This document shows positions 8,590-17,108 of a stretch of DNA of 64,000 nt, one piece after another. The notes beneath the pieces are model-generated. The model was not told the DNA's origin, did no database searches, and saw only the letters and a program-made list of their open reading frames with translations. The stretch is taken from positions 62,001 to 126,000 of the forward strand of contig JAHZJK010000003.1 of assembly GCA_022600955.1 (NCBI GenBank), written 5' to 3'. A program made the position numbers and the translations under genes. Source of the DNA: Gammaproteobacteria bacterium (GTDB lineage: Bacteria > Pseudomonadota > Gammaproteobacteria > Steroidobacterales > Woeseiaceae). The first letter of the stretch is position 1, and each line of letters starts with the position of its first letter.

Positions 8590-10743
8590 TCATCTTTGAA
8601 TCCTGACGGTGCCAGAGCTGCCATCAACTGTGACAGACATGCCCGTGCTGAGAGTCTGCATTGCCGTTTTCACGCCTACGATCGCGGGTATGGCCAACTC
8701 CCGGGCGACAATCGCGCCATGCGATGCAAGGCCACCCGCCTCCGTAATCAATGCGGCACAACCCCGCAAAGAGTAGGCGAGTGGCGGCGTGACAATTGGA
8801 GCGACGATAATCGCATTGCGTGGCAACTGTCTTCCCATGTGAGTGAACGGGTCATGAACCACGACGACCATGCCGTGCGCCAGACCCGGTGATACTGCGG
8901 TGCCCTGGAGTTCGTCGGAGGCTTGCTTCGACTTTGGACTCATTGCGCGGCCATTGATAATCATTGGCGGCGGGCTGAGCAGTTTTTGTGCGTTGAAAAG
9001 GCGTTTTCGCCGGGCAACATTCTCGGTATCGACAGTCGCCGACGTCGTCGTAAGGCATTTTTCTAACTCGTCTCCGTGCAAGAAAAATACATCCTCAGCT
9101 ATTTCGAGAATTGACTCTCTAACCAGGTATTGACCTGCCTGCAAGTAGCATGTTCTTACGGCCATCGTTGCGACGCCGAGCAGATAGTCATCATCTTCTG
9201 TACGAAGCATGCATCTTCGCAAAAACTCCAGCGTTCGCCGAAACGAGCCTCTGTTGCTCTCGGGGAGATCTGCCGCGACCGAGTCTCGCAGTTCTTGCCA
9301 GTTTTTCACCGCTGATAACTCAACAGGATTGGTGGCAAGCTGCGCGACCATTTCGATGATGAGTTCGGGCGTTTCTGCAAGTGTGGGAATGTAAAACAAC
9401 TGAGTGGTTGCCGACTCACTACCGTAGGTCTGTACAAAAGTCTGCCATTCCGGTGAGTCCTGCAAACGATCCGTTGACTCAGGGTCATAATTATCGGCAA
9501 TTTGTTGCAGCAAGCGTTGTTTGTGCTCTGTCTTGCTGCCAAGACCGGAAAGCAAACCACTCATCAGCGTCGCCGTTTCTGTGGTGGAACTTGCAAGAGT
9601 CTTCTTGATTTTCCGCTCGGCATCATCGCGAACATGGAGGAACAGCGGATCCGAATAGGCGACAAAATATTCCCGGGCGAGTGCGATACGGCGTTCAATT
9701 TCCTGCCACAGCTCGGTGCCCGCAAGATTGCCGGTTGCGACAAGAAGCCTTTCTGCAAACGCTGCCGCAAGTCTCGATTCCGTGCGATCCCAATCGTCCA
9801 TCAGTTTTTCCTGCTGATCAACTGACAATGCCATGGGTTCGGGTCTGTGATTCTGAATATAGTGAAAGCCGTTGACCAGCGTGCTGTCCCAGCTAATGCC
9901 TGAGAAATAACCGCCAGGATCCATCGACGAGACCAGAGGTGCCTGTGGGGCGATGCTGTGATTGATTCGCAGCCACAAGCCCTTGAGTTCATTTTTTTTG
10001 TCGACAGAAATTTCAAAACTCACCGCACTGGTGCCGGTCAAGGGGCGCACTTGCAGCCAAAAAAGAGAGTCGTTGCTGACGGCCCACTCGGCGTCGACTT
10101 CGTGGCCGAAAAACTCTGCCAATTGCAGCAGGCCTTCCTGAATCGAAGCTATCAGCCGTGGATTCACGTCTGGCGGAGCTGACCTGCCGTCTGCGGCTCG
10201 AATGCGCCACGGCGTTACTATGCCGTCCACCAGCCCGGTGCCAAGACCTGCGACGCCTTCAATGACTGAAGCAGGCTCTTCACTCGTAGGGTCCCTCGAA
10301 AACGCTACACCCGCATAGTCGGCTTTCACAAGTTTCTGCAGGACGACGCCCATGGATTCGGGCCCGACATTTGCCAGCTCTGCTGATTTCCAAACTTCCC
10401 CTACGGCTTCTGCAAGCTTTTCCGGGGCGTCTATGAACAGCGTTTCAAATCGCCCCGCATGTGATTCACCGGGCAAGTCTTCTACGGTTGCTGATGAGCG
10501 AACCGCCCAGCCAGCTGACGATGGCAATACGGACTCAAGGTCCGCGGAAAACACGGCTATGTCGCGCAGGTAGTCGTCGCTGCTGTCAAAGGGAAGGGCG
10601 GCGGCATCAAAAGTGCGTATGAAAAGGCAATCTGGAACCTGAAAGCCGAGTTTTATCAGGGTCGCCAGATTATGCGACTTGGTACCGACCGCCGATACTG
10701 TTGTATCTGCGAACGGCTCGACGAGCCAGACAGGTAACGTCAT
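8590..10743 (-). CDS. PEP-synthase-like dikinase (PPDK ATP-binding + PEP-utiliser His domain)
   Basis: 717 residues. The N-terminal half (about 1-240) is a pyruvate-phosphate-dikinase-type ATP-grasp: an early SHNLATLIKLGFQVPDC, then AVRSSATVEDLPGESHAG and WLQVRPLTG. The middle part (about 250-590) has no motif I recognise. The C-terminal swivelling domain (about 615-717) has the catalytic histidine (His675 by count) in EAGGLASHGAIVARELAIP. The pyruvate-binding barrel of true PEP synthase is absent. This architecture is shared by rifampicin phosphotransferase and by PigC/RedH-type condensing enzymes of prodiginine synthesis. Its start overlaps the stop of the FAD enzyme by 4 bp (ATGA), so it is the last gene of the adenylation-enzyme operon. 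An ATP-driven phosphotransfer or condensation on the pathway product is inferred; the acceptor is unknown. Confidence 0.8.
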   Translation of the reverse strand: MTLPVWLVEPFADTTVSAVGTKSHNLATLIKLGFQVPDCLFIRTFDAAALPFDSSDDYLRDIAVFSADLESVLPSSAGWAVRSSATVEDLPGESHAGRFETLFIDAPEKLAEAVGEVWKSAELANVGPESMGVVLQKLVKADYAGVAFSRDPTSEEPASVIEGVAGLGTGLVDGIVTPWRIRAADGRSAPPDVNPRLIASIQEGLLQLAEFFGHEVDAEWAVSNDSLFWLQVRPLTGTSAVSFEISVDKKNELKGLWLRINHSIAPQAPLVSSMDPGGYFSGISWDSTLVNGFHYIQNHRPEPMALSVDQQEKLMDDWDRTESRLAAAFAERLLVATGNLAGTELWQEIERRIALAREYFVAYSDPLFLHVRDDAERKIKKTLASSTTETATLMSGLLSGLGSKTEHKQRLLQQIADNYDPESTDRLQDSPEWQTFVQTYGSESATTQLFYIPTLAETPELIIEMVAQLATNPVELSAVKNWQELRDSVAADLPESNRGSFRRTLEFLRRCMLRTEDDDYLLGVATMAVRTCYLQAGQYLVRESILEIAEDVFFLHGDELEKCLTTTSATVDTENVARRKRLFNAQKLLSPPPMIINGRAMSPKSKQASDELQGTAVSPGLAHGMVVVVHDPFTHMGRQLPRNAIIVAPIVTPPLAYSLRGCAALITEAGGLASHGAIVARELAIPAIVGVKTAMQTLSTGMSVTVDGSSGTVRIQR

Positions 10744-11897
10744 TCGTCGGCCTGCTGGTCACGCCACTCAGTATAGCGTCGAGCAAATTCGGGGTCCTGA
10801 ATTCTCAATACGCGCAGGTCCACCGCCTTGCTGCGTGTCATGGCGCTGTAGGCAAACGGAATGGTATCCAGGTCGATTACCGACTCTATGTTTTCATACC
10901 AGATCAGACTGTTGAGTGCCGTCGCCTGGAAGCGATCAACCGCCGGTTTGCGCTTGTTGGCAAATTCAGTGAGTCCATCTGCTACAGAAGCGGCAGCGGA
11001 CATTGCGCGCGCTGCGGCAATCGCGTCTTCCAGGGCCAGGCGAGTGCCCGATCCCGTCGAAAAGTGCGCCGTATGTAACGCATCACCAAGCAATAAAACT
11101 TTGCCAGTAGCCCAGGTCTGATTGCTGATAATTGGAAAATGTCGCCACGCCGATGAATGATTGGCAACGACAGGTGCACCGTCGAGTTCCTCCGCGAACG
11201 TTTCTGCAACAAAACGGCAGGTCTCCTCTGTGGTCATGTCCTCGAGGCCGGAATCTTTCCATGTCGAATCTGTGCACTGTGCGATAAAGGTGCTGGCCTC
11301 AGGACTGAATTGGTAGGCTTCCGCCGCAAATACACGATCCTCGCGCTTTCGAAACATCATCGTAAATGCATCAAAGACCTGTGGTGTCCCCAGCCAGATA
11401 TAACGATTGTTGCGCACATCCCGTACTGGCTGGAAGTCCTCGGCGAACGTGTCACGAACTGAACTGTTGGCACCGTCCGCACCAACCAGTAGGTCGCAGT
11501 CGAGCAGCGAATGAATGTCGTCTACGCGCGCTTCGAAATGAATGCTGATGCCGCGGCTCAGACACGCTTCCCGAAGCGCCCGAATCAGGTTTATCCGGGA
11601 CATACTGATATACGGAAAACCATGCAAAGAAAGCCGCGTACCCTTATGGAATATCGTCAGATCCCGCCAGGTTTGCGATAGCGCCTTGATTGTTTCGTGT
11701 GTTTCGACGTCACATTTTTTCAGCACATCGTGCACGCCTTGAGTTAGCACAATGCCCCAGCCGTGGCTCTCTTCAGGCGGATAGGATTCCCAAATCGTTA
11801 TTTCAGTATCCGGGTTCGCGTTATGCATCAGCAAGGCGAAGTAGGTGCCGGCCGGGCCGGCGCCGACGATGTTTATTTTTTTCAATGCGCTTCTCAT
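10740..11897 (-). CDS. FAD-dependent aromatic (aryl-thioester type) hydroxylase
   Basis: 385 residues, class A flavoprotein monooxygenase. Visible motifs are the N-terminal dinucleotide fold INIVGAGPAGTYFALLM, the DG-type motif DLLVGADGANSSVRD near residue 140 and the FAD-ribityl GD motif LLLGDALHTAHFSTGSG near residue 275. The HGWGIVLTQGV segment near residue 45 and the HTAHFS.GSG stretch recall salicylyl-CoA 5-hydroxylase and 2-aminobenzoyl-CoA monooxygenase, which act on aromatic acyl thioesters. It lacks the WxWxIP signature of flavin halogenases. The gene overlaps both neighbours by 4 bp (adenylation enzyme upstream, dikinase-like downstream). A substrate such as a carrier-protein-bound pyrrole is inferred from context. 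Confidence 0.8.
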   Translation of the reverse strand: MRSALKKINIVGAGPAGTYFALLMHNANPDTEITIWESYPPEESHGWGIVLTQGVHDVLKKCDVETHETIKALSQTWRDLTIFHKGTRLSLHGFPYISMSRINLIRALREACLSRGISIHFEARVDDIHSLLDCDLLVGADGANSSVRDTFAEDFQPVRDVRNNRYIWLGTPQVFDAFTMMFRKREDRVFAAEAYQFSPEASTFIAQCTDSTWKDSGLEDMTTEETCRFVAETFAEELDGAPVVANHSSAWRHFPIISNQTWATGKVLLLGDALHTAHFSTGSGTRLALEDAIAAARAMSAAASVADGLTEFANKRKPAVDRFQATALNSLIWYENIESVIDLDTIPFAYSAMTRSKAVDLRVLRIQDPEFARRYTEWRDQQADE

Positions 11898-13402
11898 TGT
11901 TCAGCTATAGCGAGCAATTTTCGCCGGTCAATCTTGCCGTTGTGGCTCAGTGGTACTGACTCCAGGAAGTGCACCTGTTGAGGGCACATATACGGCGGCA
12001 AGTTACTCTTGCATATCTTCAATATGCCGCGCGCATCCTCTTTGATCGTCGCAGCCGCGGCGACGAATGCGACGAGCGAGTCTCCAAATGCTCCATCCCT
12101 GGAGACCTTGACGACAGCCGCTTGTTCGATACCGTCAATACCGAGAAGGCAGGACTCGATTTCGCCCAGCTCAACCCGGTAACCCCAGACCTTGACCATG
12201 TTGTCTTTGCGTCCGAAGTAAAGCCAGTTGCCGTCATCTCGCTGGCTCGCCTGGTCGCCGGTTCGATATGCACGATCACCATTCTCGTCGGTGGTCCAGT
12301 AGTTTCCGTCAGCACCGTGTCCCCAGTAACCCGACATGACCGCAGGCCCGATTGCACACAGCTCACCCTCGCTATCCGTGTCGTTGTCGCGCTCTATAAA
12401 AAGACTGGTTCCCGGCAGCGCCCGGCCGATCGGCATGGCGGCGTCGGTTTCCGTTAGTTCGGAGGTGTCGAAATAGGTACAGACATTGGTCTCAGTCGGG
12501 CCGTAGAGGTTGCAGTAACGAATCTCCTTGGGCAGCTTGGCGGCAAACTCCCGATACAACGGCAGTGGAAAGACCTCACCGGCGAACAGCACTGTACGTA
12601 GTGCGCCAAGGTCGCGTTTTTCCAGTAGCCCCCGCGAGCTCAACAAGCCCAGGTTCGATGGCACCGCATAGATGGTTGTGATGCGTTGGTCTTGCAGAAA
12701 CTTTGAGAGGCTGGACGGCAACATTTTTGTCGTTTCAGGTACAAGATAGACCGCCGCACCGGCACACAGCGTTGAAAACAGGTCAAACGTCGACAGGTCG
12801 AATGTGAACGGCGCCAGTGACGCAATTCGATCAGCCGGCTGGATTTGAAACTCATTACGTGCCCAGTCAGGAAAATAGTGAGCTGCACGGCGTGAGACAC
12901 ATACGCCTTTCGGGTCACCCGTCGATCCTGACGTGAACAAAATGTACGCAAGGTCCTTGTCCCCGGCGCTCGAAGCGAGTCGGTGGCTGGTCTCGGCAGG
13001 TCGAACGACATTGTCCCATTCATCTCCGTCTGGCGAAATGACCCTGGTTGACCCCTGTGCGAATTGCGCCATTCGCTTGCGCGTAACAAGGATATCGAAG
13101 CCGGATTGCTCAAAAATACTGGTGCGCCTTGGACTGGGCCACGACGGGTCTATTGGCGCATAAGGCATTTCTGCTTTGAGAGCCGCGATAATAGAAATCA
13201 CCGCCTCTGTCGATTTTGGCAACATGATGCCAAGCAGCCCATCTGCTGATTTGCGGGTTGATTGCATCCACGTAGCCAGAGCAGAAGACTCTTGATCGAG
13301 CTGATTGTATGTGAGCTCCCGATCGCTGGCCCAGACCGCAGTATTGCCGCCATACGCAGCAACGGCTCTTTTGAAATCGGCCACTAGGTCAAAATTACTC
13401 AT
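11894..13402 (-). CDS. Stand-alone amino-acid adenylation enzyme, predicted L-proline specific (PltF/PigI-like)
   Basis: 502 residues; a free-standing NRPS A domain without its own carrier or condensation domain. Core motifs: A3 LAYILFTSGSTGDPKG (151-166), A4/A5 region FDLSTFDLF (201-209), NLYGPTETNV (298-307), YRTGD (379-383), and the A10 lysine in NGKIDRRK (Lys490). Reading the ten Stachelhaus positions by alignment to GrsA gives D202, L203, F206, Y245, L272, A274, L299, V307, C308, K490. This matches the L-proline code I recall for PltF/RedM-type enzymes of pyrrole pathways (DL-F/L-YLALVCK). Asp202 is the residue that holds the alpha-amino group, so an amino acid substrate is well supported. 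The reaction would be ATP-dependent loading of proline onto the divergently encoded carrier protein at 13568. It heads a three-gene operon with 4-bp overlaps. Confidence 0.85.
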   Translation of the reverse strand: MSNFDLVADFKRAVAAYGGNTAVWASDRELTYNQLDQESSALATWMQSTRKSADGLLGIMLPKSTEAVISIIAALKAEMPYAPIDPSWPSPRRTSIFEQSGFDILVTRKRMAQFAQGSTRVISPDGDEWDNVVRPAETSHRLASSAGDKDLAYILFTSGSTGDPKGVCVSRRAAHYFPDWARNEFQIQPADRIASLAPFTFDLSTFDLFSTLCAGAAVYLVPETTKMLPSSLSKFLQDQRITTIYAVPSNLGLLSSRGLLEKRDLGALRTVLFAGEVFPLPLYREFAAKLPKEIRYCNLYGPTETNVCTYFDTSELTETDAAMPIGRALPGTSLFIERDNDTDSEGELCAIGPAVMSGYWGHGADGNYWTTDENGDRAYRTGDQASQRDDGNWLYFGRKDNMVKVWGYRVELGEIESCLLGIDGIEQAAVVKVSRDGAFGDSLVAFVAAAATIKEDARGILKICKSNLPPYMCPQQVHFLESVPLSHNGKIDRRKLLAIAEQ

Positions 13403-13567
13403 GCGATTCTTCGTGTACCTTGACTGGACGCTAGCTTATCAGGCGAAACGAACATTGACATTCTGCTTTTGATTGAGTCTGCAAGCTGAGTCGGCGCGTG
13501 TATCCATCGGGCGATTTTCTAGGTAACATCCGGGCCTGAATTGTGCGCTGTTAGGAAAACAGAAGAA

Positions 13568-13837
13568 ATGGATAGCGATTCTCTAATCTACCGAATCAAA
13601 CGATTGATTTGTGAAAAAGTCGCGCCGGAAATCGAATTGGAATCGATCGGCAATGACGATATGTTAATTGAAGACCTGAACTTCGATTCGTTGCAAATTC
13701 TCGGGCTCATTACAGAAATGGAGCGAGAGTTCGGCTTCATGCTTGACGATGAGGATCTTGATCTGGAAGCACTGGTTAGTGTTTCCAGTGTGTCCCGATT
13801 CGTCGCGCAGAAGCTCGACGGCGAGAAATCTGCATAG
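13568..13837 (+). CDS. Acyl/peptidyl carrier protein
   Basis: 89 residues from the ATG at 13568 (an upstream in-frame start at 13541 is less likely; AGGAAAACAGAAGA precedes 13568). The phosphopantetheine site is Ser41 in LNFDSLQILGLITEMEREF, followed by acidic helix II/III residues usual for carrier proteins. It lies opposite the adenylation gene across a 165-bp divergent region and ends 5 bp from the stop of the convergent acyl-CoA-dehydrogenase gene. It is the likely carrier for the prolyl/pyrrolyl thioester (PltL/PigG role). No phosphopantetheinyl transferase is in the window, so a housekeeping enzyme would have to activate it. Confidence 0.9.
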   Translation: MDSDSLIYRIKRLICEKVAPEIELESIGNDDMLIEDLNFDSLQILGLITEMEREFGFMLDDEDLDLEALVSVSSVSRFVAQKLDGEKSA

Positions 13838-13842
13838 GCCGG

Positions 13843-14988
13843 TTATAGCCCCAGCTTCTTGGCGATGATGTTGCGCTGAATGTCGCTGGTACCGGAATAC
13901 AGTCGACTGGAAATTGAGTCCCGGAGGTCACGTTCGACTTCCTGTTCGGTCATATATCCGTAACCGCCAAACAACTGAATGGCATCCATTGAACTCTTCA
14001 CGTAGCAGTCTGATACGTGCAGTTTGGCAATGGACGACTCCAATACTGCATCATGGCCCTGGTCTTTCAGCCACCCGATCTTGTAGATCAGCGGGCGACA
14101 TGTGTCGATTCGTACACGCATGTCGACCAATCGGTTTGCCACGGTCTGATGTTGCGAGATCGGCTTCCCAAACTGCTTACGCTGCCGGGCATAGTCAATA
14201 CACTCTTCAAGCTGGCGTTGCATCGCGCCGACGCAATTGGCAAGTATGCAGCCACGTTCCCATTCCATGGAACAGCTGAAAACCTCAGCGCCTCTGCCCG
14301 CACGCCCCAGCACACTGCTTAGTGGAATTTCAACGTCTTCAAAGATGAGCTCTGCCATTGGTGACGTCCTGAGTCCCATTTTTTCGAGACTACGACTGAC
14401 TGATACGCCTGGTGTTTTCTTCTCGAGAATCAGAGCGGTGATTCCGAGTGGTCCCAACGCCGGATTGATAGTCGCGTAGGCGACGATCAGGTCGCAGACC
14501 TGTGCATTGGTCACGAACATCTTGGTGCCATTTACTCGATAGCTGTCGCCTTCCTTTTTCGCAGAGGTCCTCAGTGAATAAATATCGGAACCGGCATCGG
14601 GTTCGCTGGCGCCATTCGCGCCGATCAGTTCGCCACTGCACAGTCCGGGCAAGTACTTCTGTTTCTGTTCTTCGGTCCCGTATTCCAGTATTGGCACGGC
14701 ATTAGTCCAAAGGTGCGCATTGAGGGAGAACAACAAGCCCTGGTCCCGGGTGGCATACCCAAGGCCCTCCATAACGGCCAGGGTGTCGCTAAGCCCCAGG
14801 CCTGTGCCGCCGTATTCTTCCGGAATACCCATTCCGAGAACGCCAAAGTCGGCGCATGCCTGCCAGCGAGCTCGATCGAACTCCTGATTGCGATCCTTTT
14901 CGACCATGTCGCCACCCAGTTGCTTCGTTGCAAACTGAACTGCAGCGTCGAACCAGGTCTTCTGGTCTGTCGTAAACTCAAAATTCAA
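13843..14988 (-). CDS. Acyl-CoA dehydrogenase family, predicted prolyl-carrier-protein dehydrogenase (PltE/PigA-like)
   Basis: 381 residues, full-length acyl-CoA dehydrogenase fold: N-terminal helical domain, FAD-binding beta domain with EPDAGSD (about 129-135), and a C-terminal domain ending YSGTSDIQRNIIAKKLGL. The usual short-chain catalytic Glu in Y-E-G-T is replaced (YSGT), whereas a Glu sits at the isovaleryl-CoA-dehydrogenase position in SMEWERG (Glu244 by count). Prolyl-PCP dehydrogenases such as PltE have the same arrangement, including S-M-x-W-E-R and ARxRxQFGKPI. With the proline-type A enzyme and carrier next door, two-step oxidation of prolyl-S-PCP to pyrrolyl-2-carboxyl-S-PCP is the best prediction. 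An ordinary branched-chain acyl-CoA substrate cannot be excluded from sequence alone. Confidence 0.8.
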   Translation of the reverse strand: MNFEFTTDQKTWFDAAVQFATKQLGGDMVEKDRNQEFDRARWQACADFGVLGMGIPEEYGGTGLGLSDTLAVMEGLGYATRDQGLLFSLNAHLWTNAVPILEYGTEEQKQKYLPGLCSGELIGANGASEPDAGSDIYSLRTSAKKEGDSYRVNGTKMFVTNAQVCDLIVAYATINPALGPLGITALILEKKTPGVSVSRSLEKMGLRTSPMAELIFEDVEIPLSSVLGRAGRGAEVFSCSMEWERGCILANCVGAMQRQLEECIDYARQRKQFGKPISQHQTVANRLVDMRVRIDTCRPLIYKIGWLKDQGHDAVLESSIAKLHVSDCYVKSSMDAIQLFGGYGYMTEQEVERDLRDSISSRLYSGTSDIQRNIIAKKLGL

Positions 14989-15000
14989 TACAGGTATCCG

Positions 15001-15465
15001 TCAGGTTTGCGATTGCTGGTAATTCTGCACGCCCACTTTTTCTATCAGCCCCAGTTGCGTCTCGAGCCAGTCGACGTGTTCTTCCTCTGAAACCAGGATT
15101 GCATCAAACACATCCCGGCTTACATAGTCTTTGTGGTCTTCACAATAGGCAATCGCAGCTCGCAGATCAGGGATTGCGTCGAGCTCCATAGCCAGATCGC
15201 ATTGCAGAATTTCAGGGACGTCCTCGCCGATTCGCAAATTGCCCAGGTGCTGCAGGTTCGGGAGACCTTCCAGGAACAGAATCCGCTCAATCAGAATGTC
15301 CGCGTGTTTCATTTCATCGATTGATTCGCCGTGCTCATAGTCGCCAAGCTTGTTGAGGCCCCAGTCTTTCAGCATTTTTGCATGCAGGAAATACTGATTG
15401 ATAGCGGTGAGTTCGTTCTTGAGTACCGTGTTGAGGTGCTCGATGACGGTGGCGTCGCCTTTCAT
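15001..15465 (-). CDS. bfr: Bacterioferritin
   Basis: 154 residues from the ATG at 15465 (preceded by GGAGCGACC; the longer frame to 15492 adds nine residues foreign to the family). It has the ferroxidase ligands of the four-helix bundle ([44 protein letters not shown]) and the haem-ligand Met in the SIDEMKHAD segment. It stores iron as a 24-mer with haem at the dimer interfaces. The partner ferredoxin Bfd is encoded nearby at 17157-17366. It is divergent from the di-haem peroxidase gene; a perfect CRP-type palindrome lies between them. Confidence 0.95.
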   Translation of the reverse strand: MKGDATVIEHLNTVLKNELTAINQYFLHAKMLKDWGLNKLGDYEHGESIDEMKHADILIERILFLEGLPNLQHLGNLRIGEDVPEILQCDLAMELDAIPDLRAAIAYCEDHKDYVSRDVFDAILVSEEEHVDWLETQLGLIEKVGVQNYQQSQT

Positions 15466-15541
15466 TGGTCGCTCCAGTGCGATGTGAATCAAGTGTCGGC
15501 GGTCATGATAACCCTCAGCGCGGGGGAAGCAAGGTGAATAA

Positions 15542-15565
15542 AAAGTGTGACGCAGTTCACACTTT
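15542..15565. promoter_or_regulatory. Perfect CRP-type palindrome between bfr and peroxidase genes
   Basis: A 9-bp perfect inverted repeat with a 6-bp spacer contains TGTGA-N6-TCACA (15546-15561), the exact core of the E. coli CRP consensus. It lies about 80 bp upstream of the bfr start and about 145 bp upstream of the peroxidase start. CRP-family control of one or both genes is inferred. Confidence 0.7.
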
Positions 15566-15710
15566 CAACGTTGACGGCTTGCCACGAGAAAACTCCAGAG
15601 AATGGGTACATTGAGCACTGGGACAACTATGTCATTGCCCGCTAGGGTGATTCGAACAGGACGACTCGTTCGGGACAAGACATACAGGACAACACAAGGG
15701 ACGTTGTAAA

Positions 15711-17099
15711 ATGGGGAAACGACAGATACTCGGGGCCGCACTGGCGGTACTCGTCATATTCAGTTCAACTGATTCATTCGCCGACAAACAAAAGAGCCGC
15801 TGGGGTAAGCGTGTTTTGCCTCATGCCGCGACTGATCGCGATTTCTACGATAACAGTCGGACAGATGACGCCAAAGTACAACTGGGCGCGCAGCTCTTTT
15901 TCGACAAGGTTTTGAGCGGCAACATGAACATATCGTGTGCTACGTGTCACCACTCGTTCACCGGCACCAGTGATGGACTCGCGTTGCCAATAGGCGAGGG
16001 CGGCATTGGCCTTGGCGTAACACGTGACACCGGCTTCGGTGCTGATGCCGTGCACGAGCGCGTGCCTCGAAACGCGCCGCACGTATTCAATCTCGGAGCC
16101 CGTGAGTTTGAGATTATGTTCCACGACGGCCGCGTACAGCCGGACCCTGCGATGCCAAATGGCGTTGAGTCACCGGCAGGTTACGATCTGCCAGAAGGGC
16201 TAGACAACGTGCTGGCGGTGCAGGCGATGTTCCCGGTCACTTCGGGTACAGAAATGGCGGGGCAGGCCGGAGAGAACTCGGTTGCTGATGCAGCAGCGGC
16301 AGGCGACCTGGCCGGCCCGAATGGCGTGTGGGCGCAACTTGCTGACAGGCTCCGTGATCTGGACGGTTACGTCGATCAGTTTGTCGCAGTCTACGACGAC
16401 GTGAGCGGGCCTGAAGACATCCGCTTCACGCATGCGGCGAACGCTATTGCAGCATTCGAAGCAGTCAACTGGCGCTCTGACAACAGCCCGTTCGATCGCT
16501 TCCTGAGAGGTGATCGCGGCGCAATGAGTTTCAATGCGATTGCAGGAATGCGTATTTTCTATTCTCCCAATAAAGGCAACTGTGCGAGCTGTCATAGCGG
16601 GACTTTTCAAACTGACCAGTCTTTCAGGGCAATCGCGATGCCTCAGATTGGTGCGGGCAAAGGCGACGGTGCCTACGGTTATGAGGACTTCGGGCGTGAG
16701 CGCGTGACAGGCGATCCTGCGGATCGTTACAAGTTCCGTGTGCCGACTCTGCGTAACGTTACGCAAACGGCGCCGTACGGCCATGCTGGCGCCTACGACA
16801 CGCTTGAGGCGGTGATCAGGCACCATCTTGATCCGGTTGATTCCCTGTACAACTACGACCCCTCTCAGCTGCGCATGCCAAGCAGGGCAGACCTGGATGC
16901 TGTTGACCTCCTCGCGATGTCGGATCCTTCGGTTCTCGCCGCTATAGCCAGTGCGAACGAGCTTTCGCCCGTTCGCTTGCGCAAGCGCGAGATGAAGCAG
17001 CTCATCGAGTTCCTGCGCGCGCTGACTGACCCGGACATGCTCGACCTGCGTATCGACGTCCCGAGGTCGGTGCCCAGCGGGTTGCCACTGGCCGAATAG
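15711..17099 (+). CDS. Di-haem cytochrome c peroxidase family protein (CcpA/MauG superfamily)
   Basis: 462 residues with an N-terminal signal peptide (about 1-24, ending SFADK), so periplasmic. Two c-type haem sites are present: CATCHHSF near residue 80 and CASCHSG near residue 295. Between them is the expected DRLRDLDGYVDQF-type helical region. The family reduces hydrogen peroxide using electrons from cytochrome c, or, in MauG-like members, oxidises protein or small substrates. At 462 residues it is longer than classical CcpA (about 320-350), with about 100 extra residues split between the N-terminal part and the C-terminus. It ends 12 bp before a strong terminator. Confidence 0.88.
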   Translation: MGKRQILGAALAVLVIFSSTDSFADKQKSRWGKRVLPHAATDRDFYDNSRTDDAKVQLGAQLFFDKVLSGNMNISCATCHHSFTGTSDGLALPIGEGGIGLGVTRDTGFGADAVHERVPRNAPHVFNLGAREFEIMFHDGRVQPDPAMPNGVESPAGYDLPEGLDNVLAVQAMFPVTSGTEMAGQAGENSVADAAAAGDLAGPNGVWAQLADRLRDLDGYVDQFVAVYDDVSGPEDIRFTHAANAIAAFEAVNWRSDNSPFDRFLRGDRGAMSFNAIAGMRIFYSPNKGNCASCHSGTFQTDQSFRAIAMPQIGAGKGDGAYGYEDFGRERVTGDPADRYKFRVPTLRNVTQTAPYGHAGAYDTLEAVIRHHLDPVDSLYNYDPSQLRMPSRADLDAVDLLAMSDPSVLAAIASANELSPVRLRKREMKQLIEFLRALTDPDMLDLRIDVPRSVPSGLPLAE

Positions 17100-17108
17100 G
17101 CAAACAGC

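Noticed and set aside
10740..11897. FAD enzyme as a pyrrole halogenase (PltA/Bmp2 role)
   Set aside because: The halogenase signature WxWxIP was not found and the GD-loop region matches aryl-thioester hydroxylases better.
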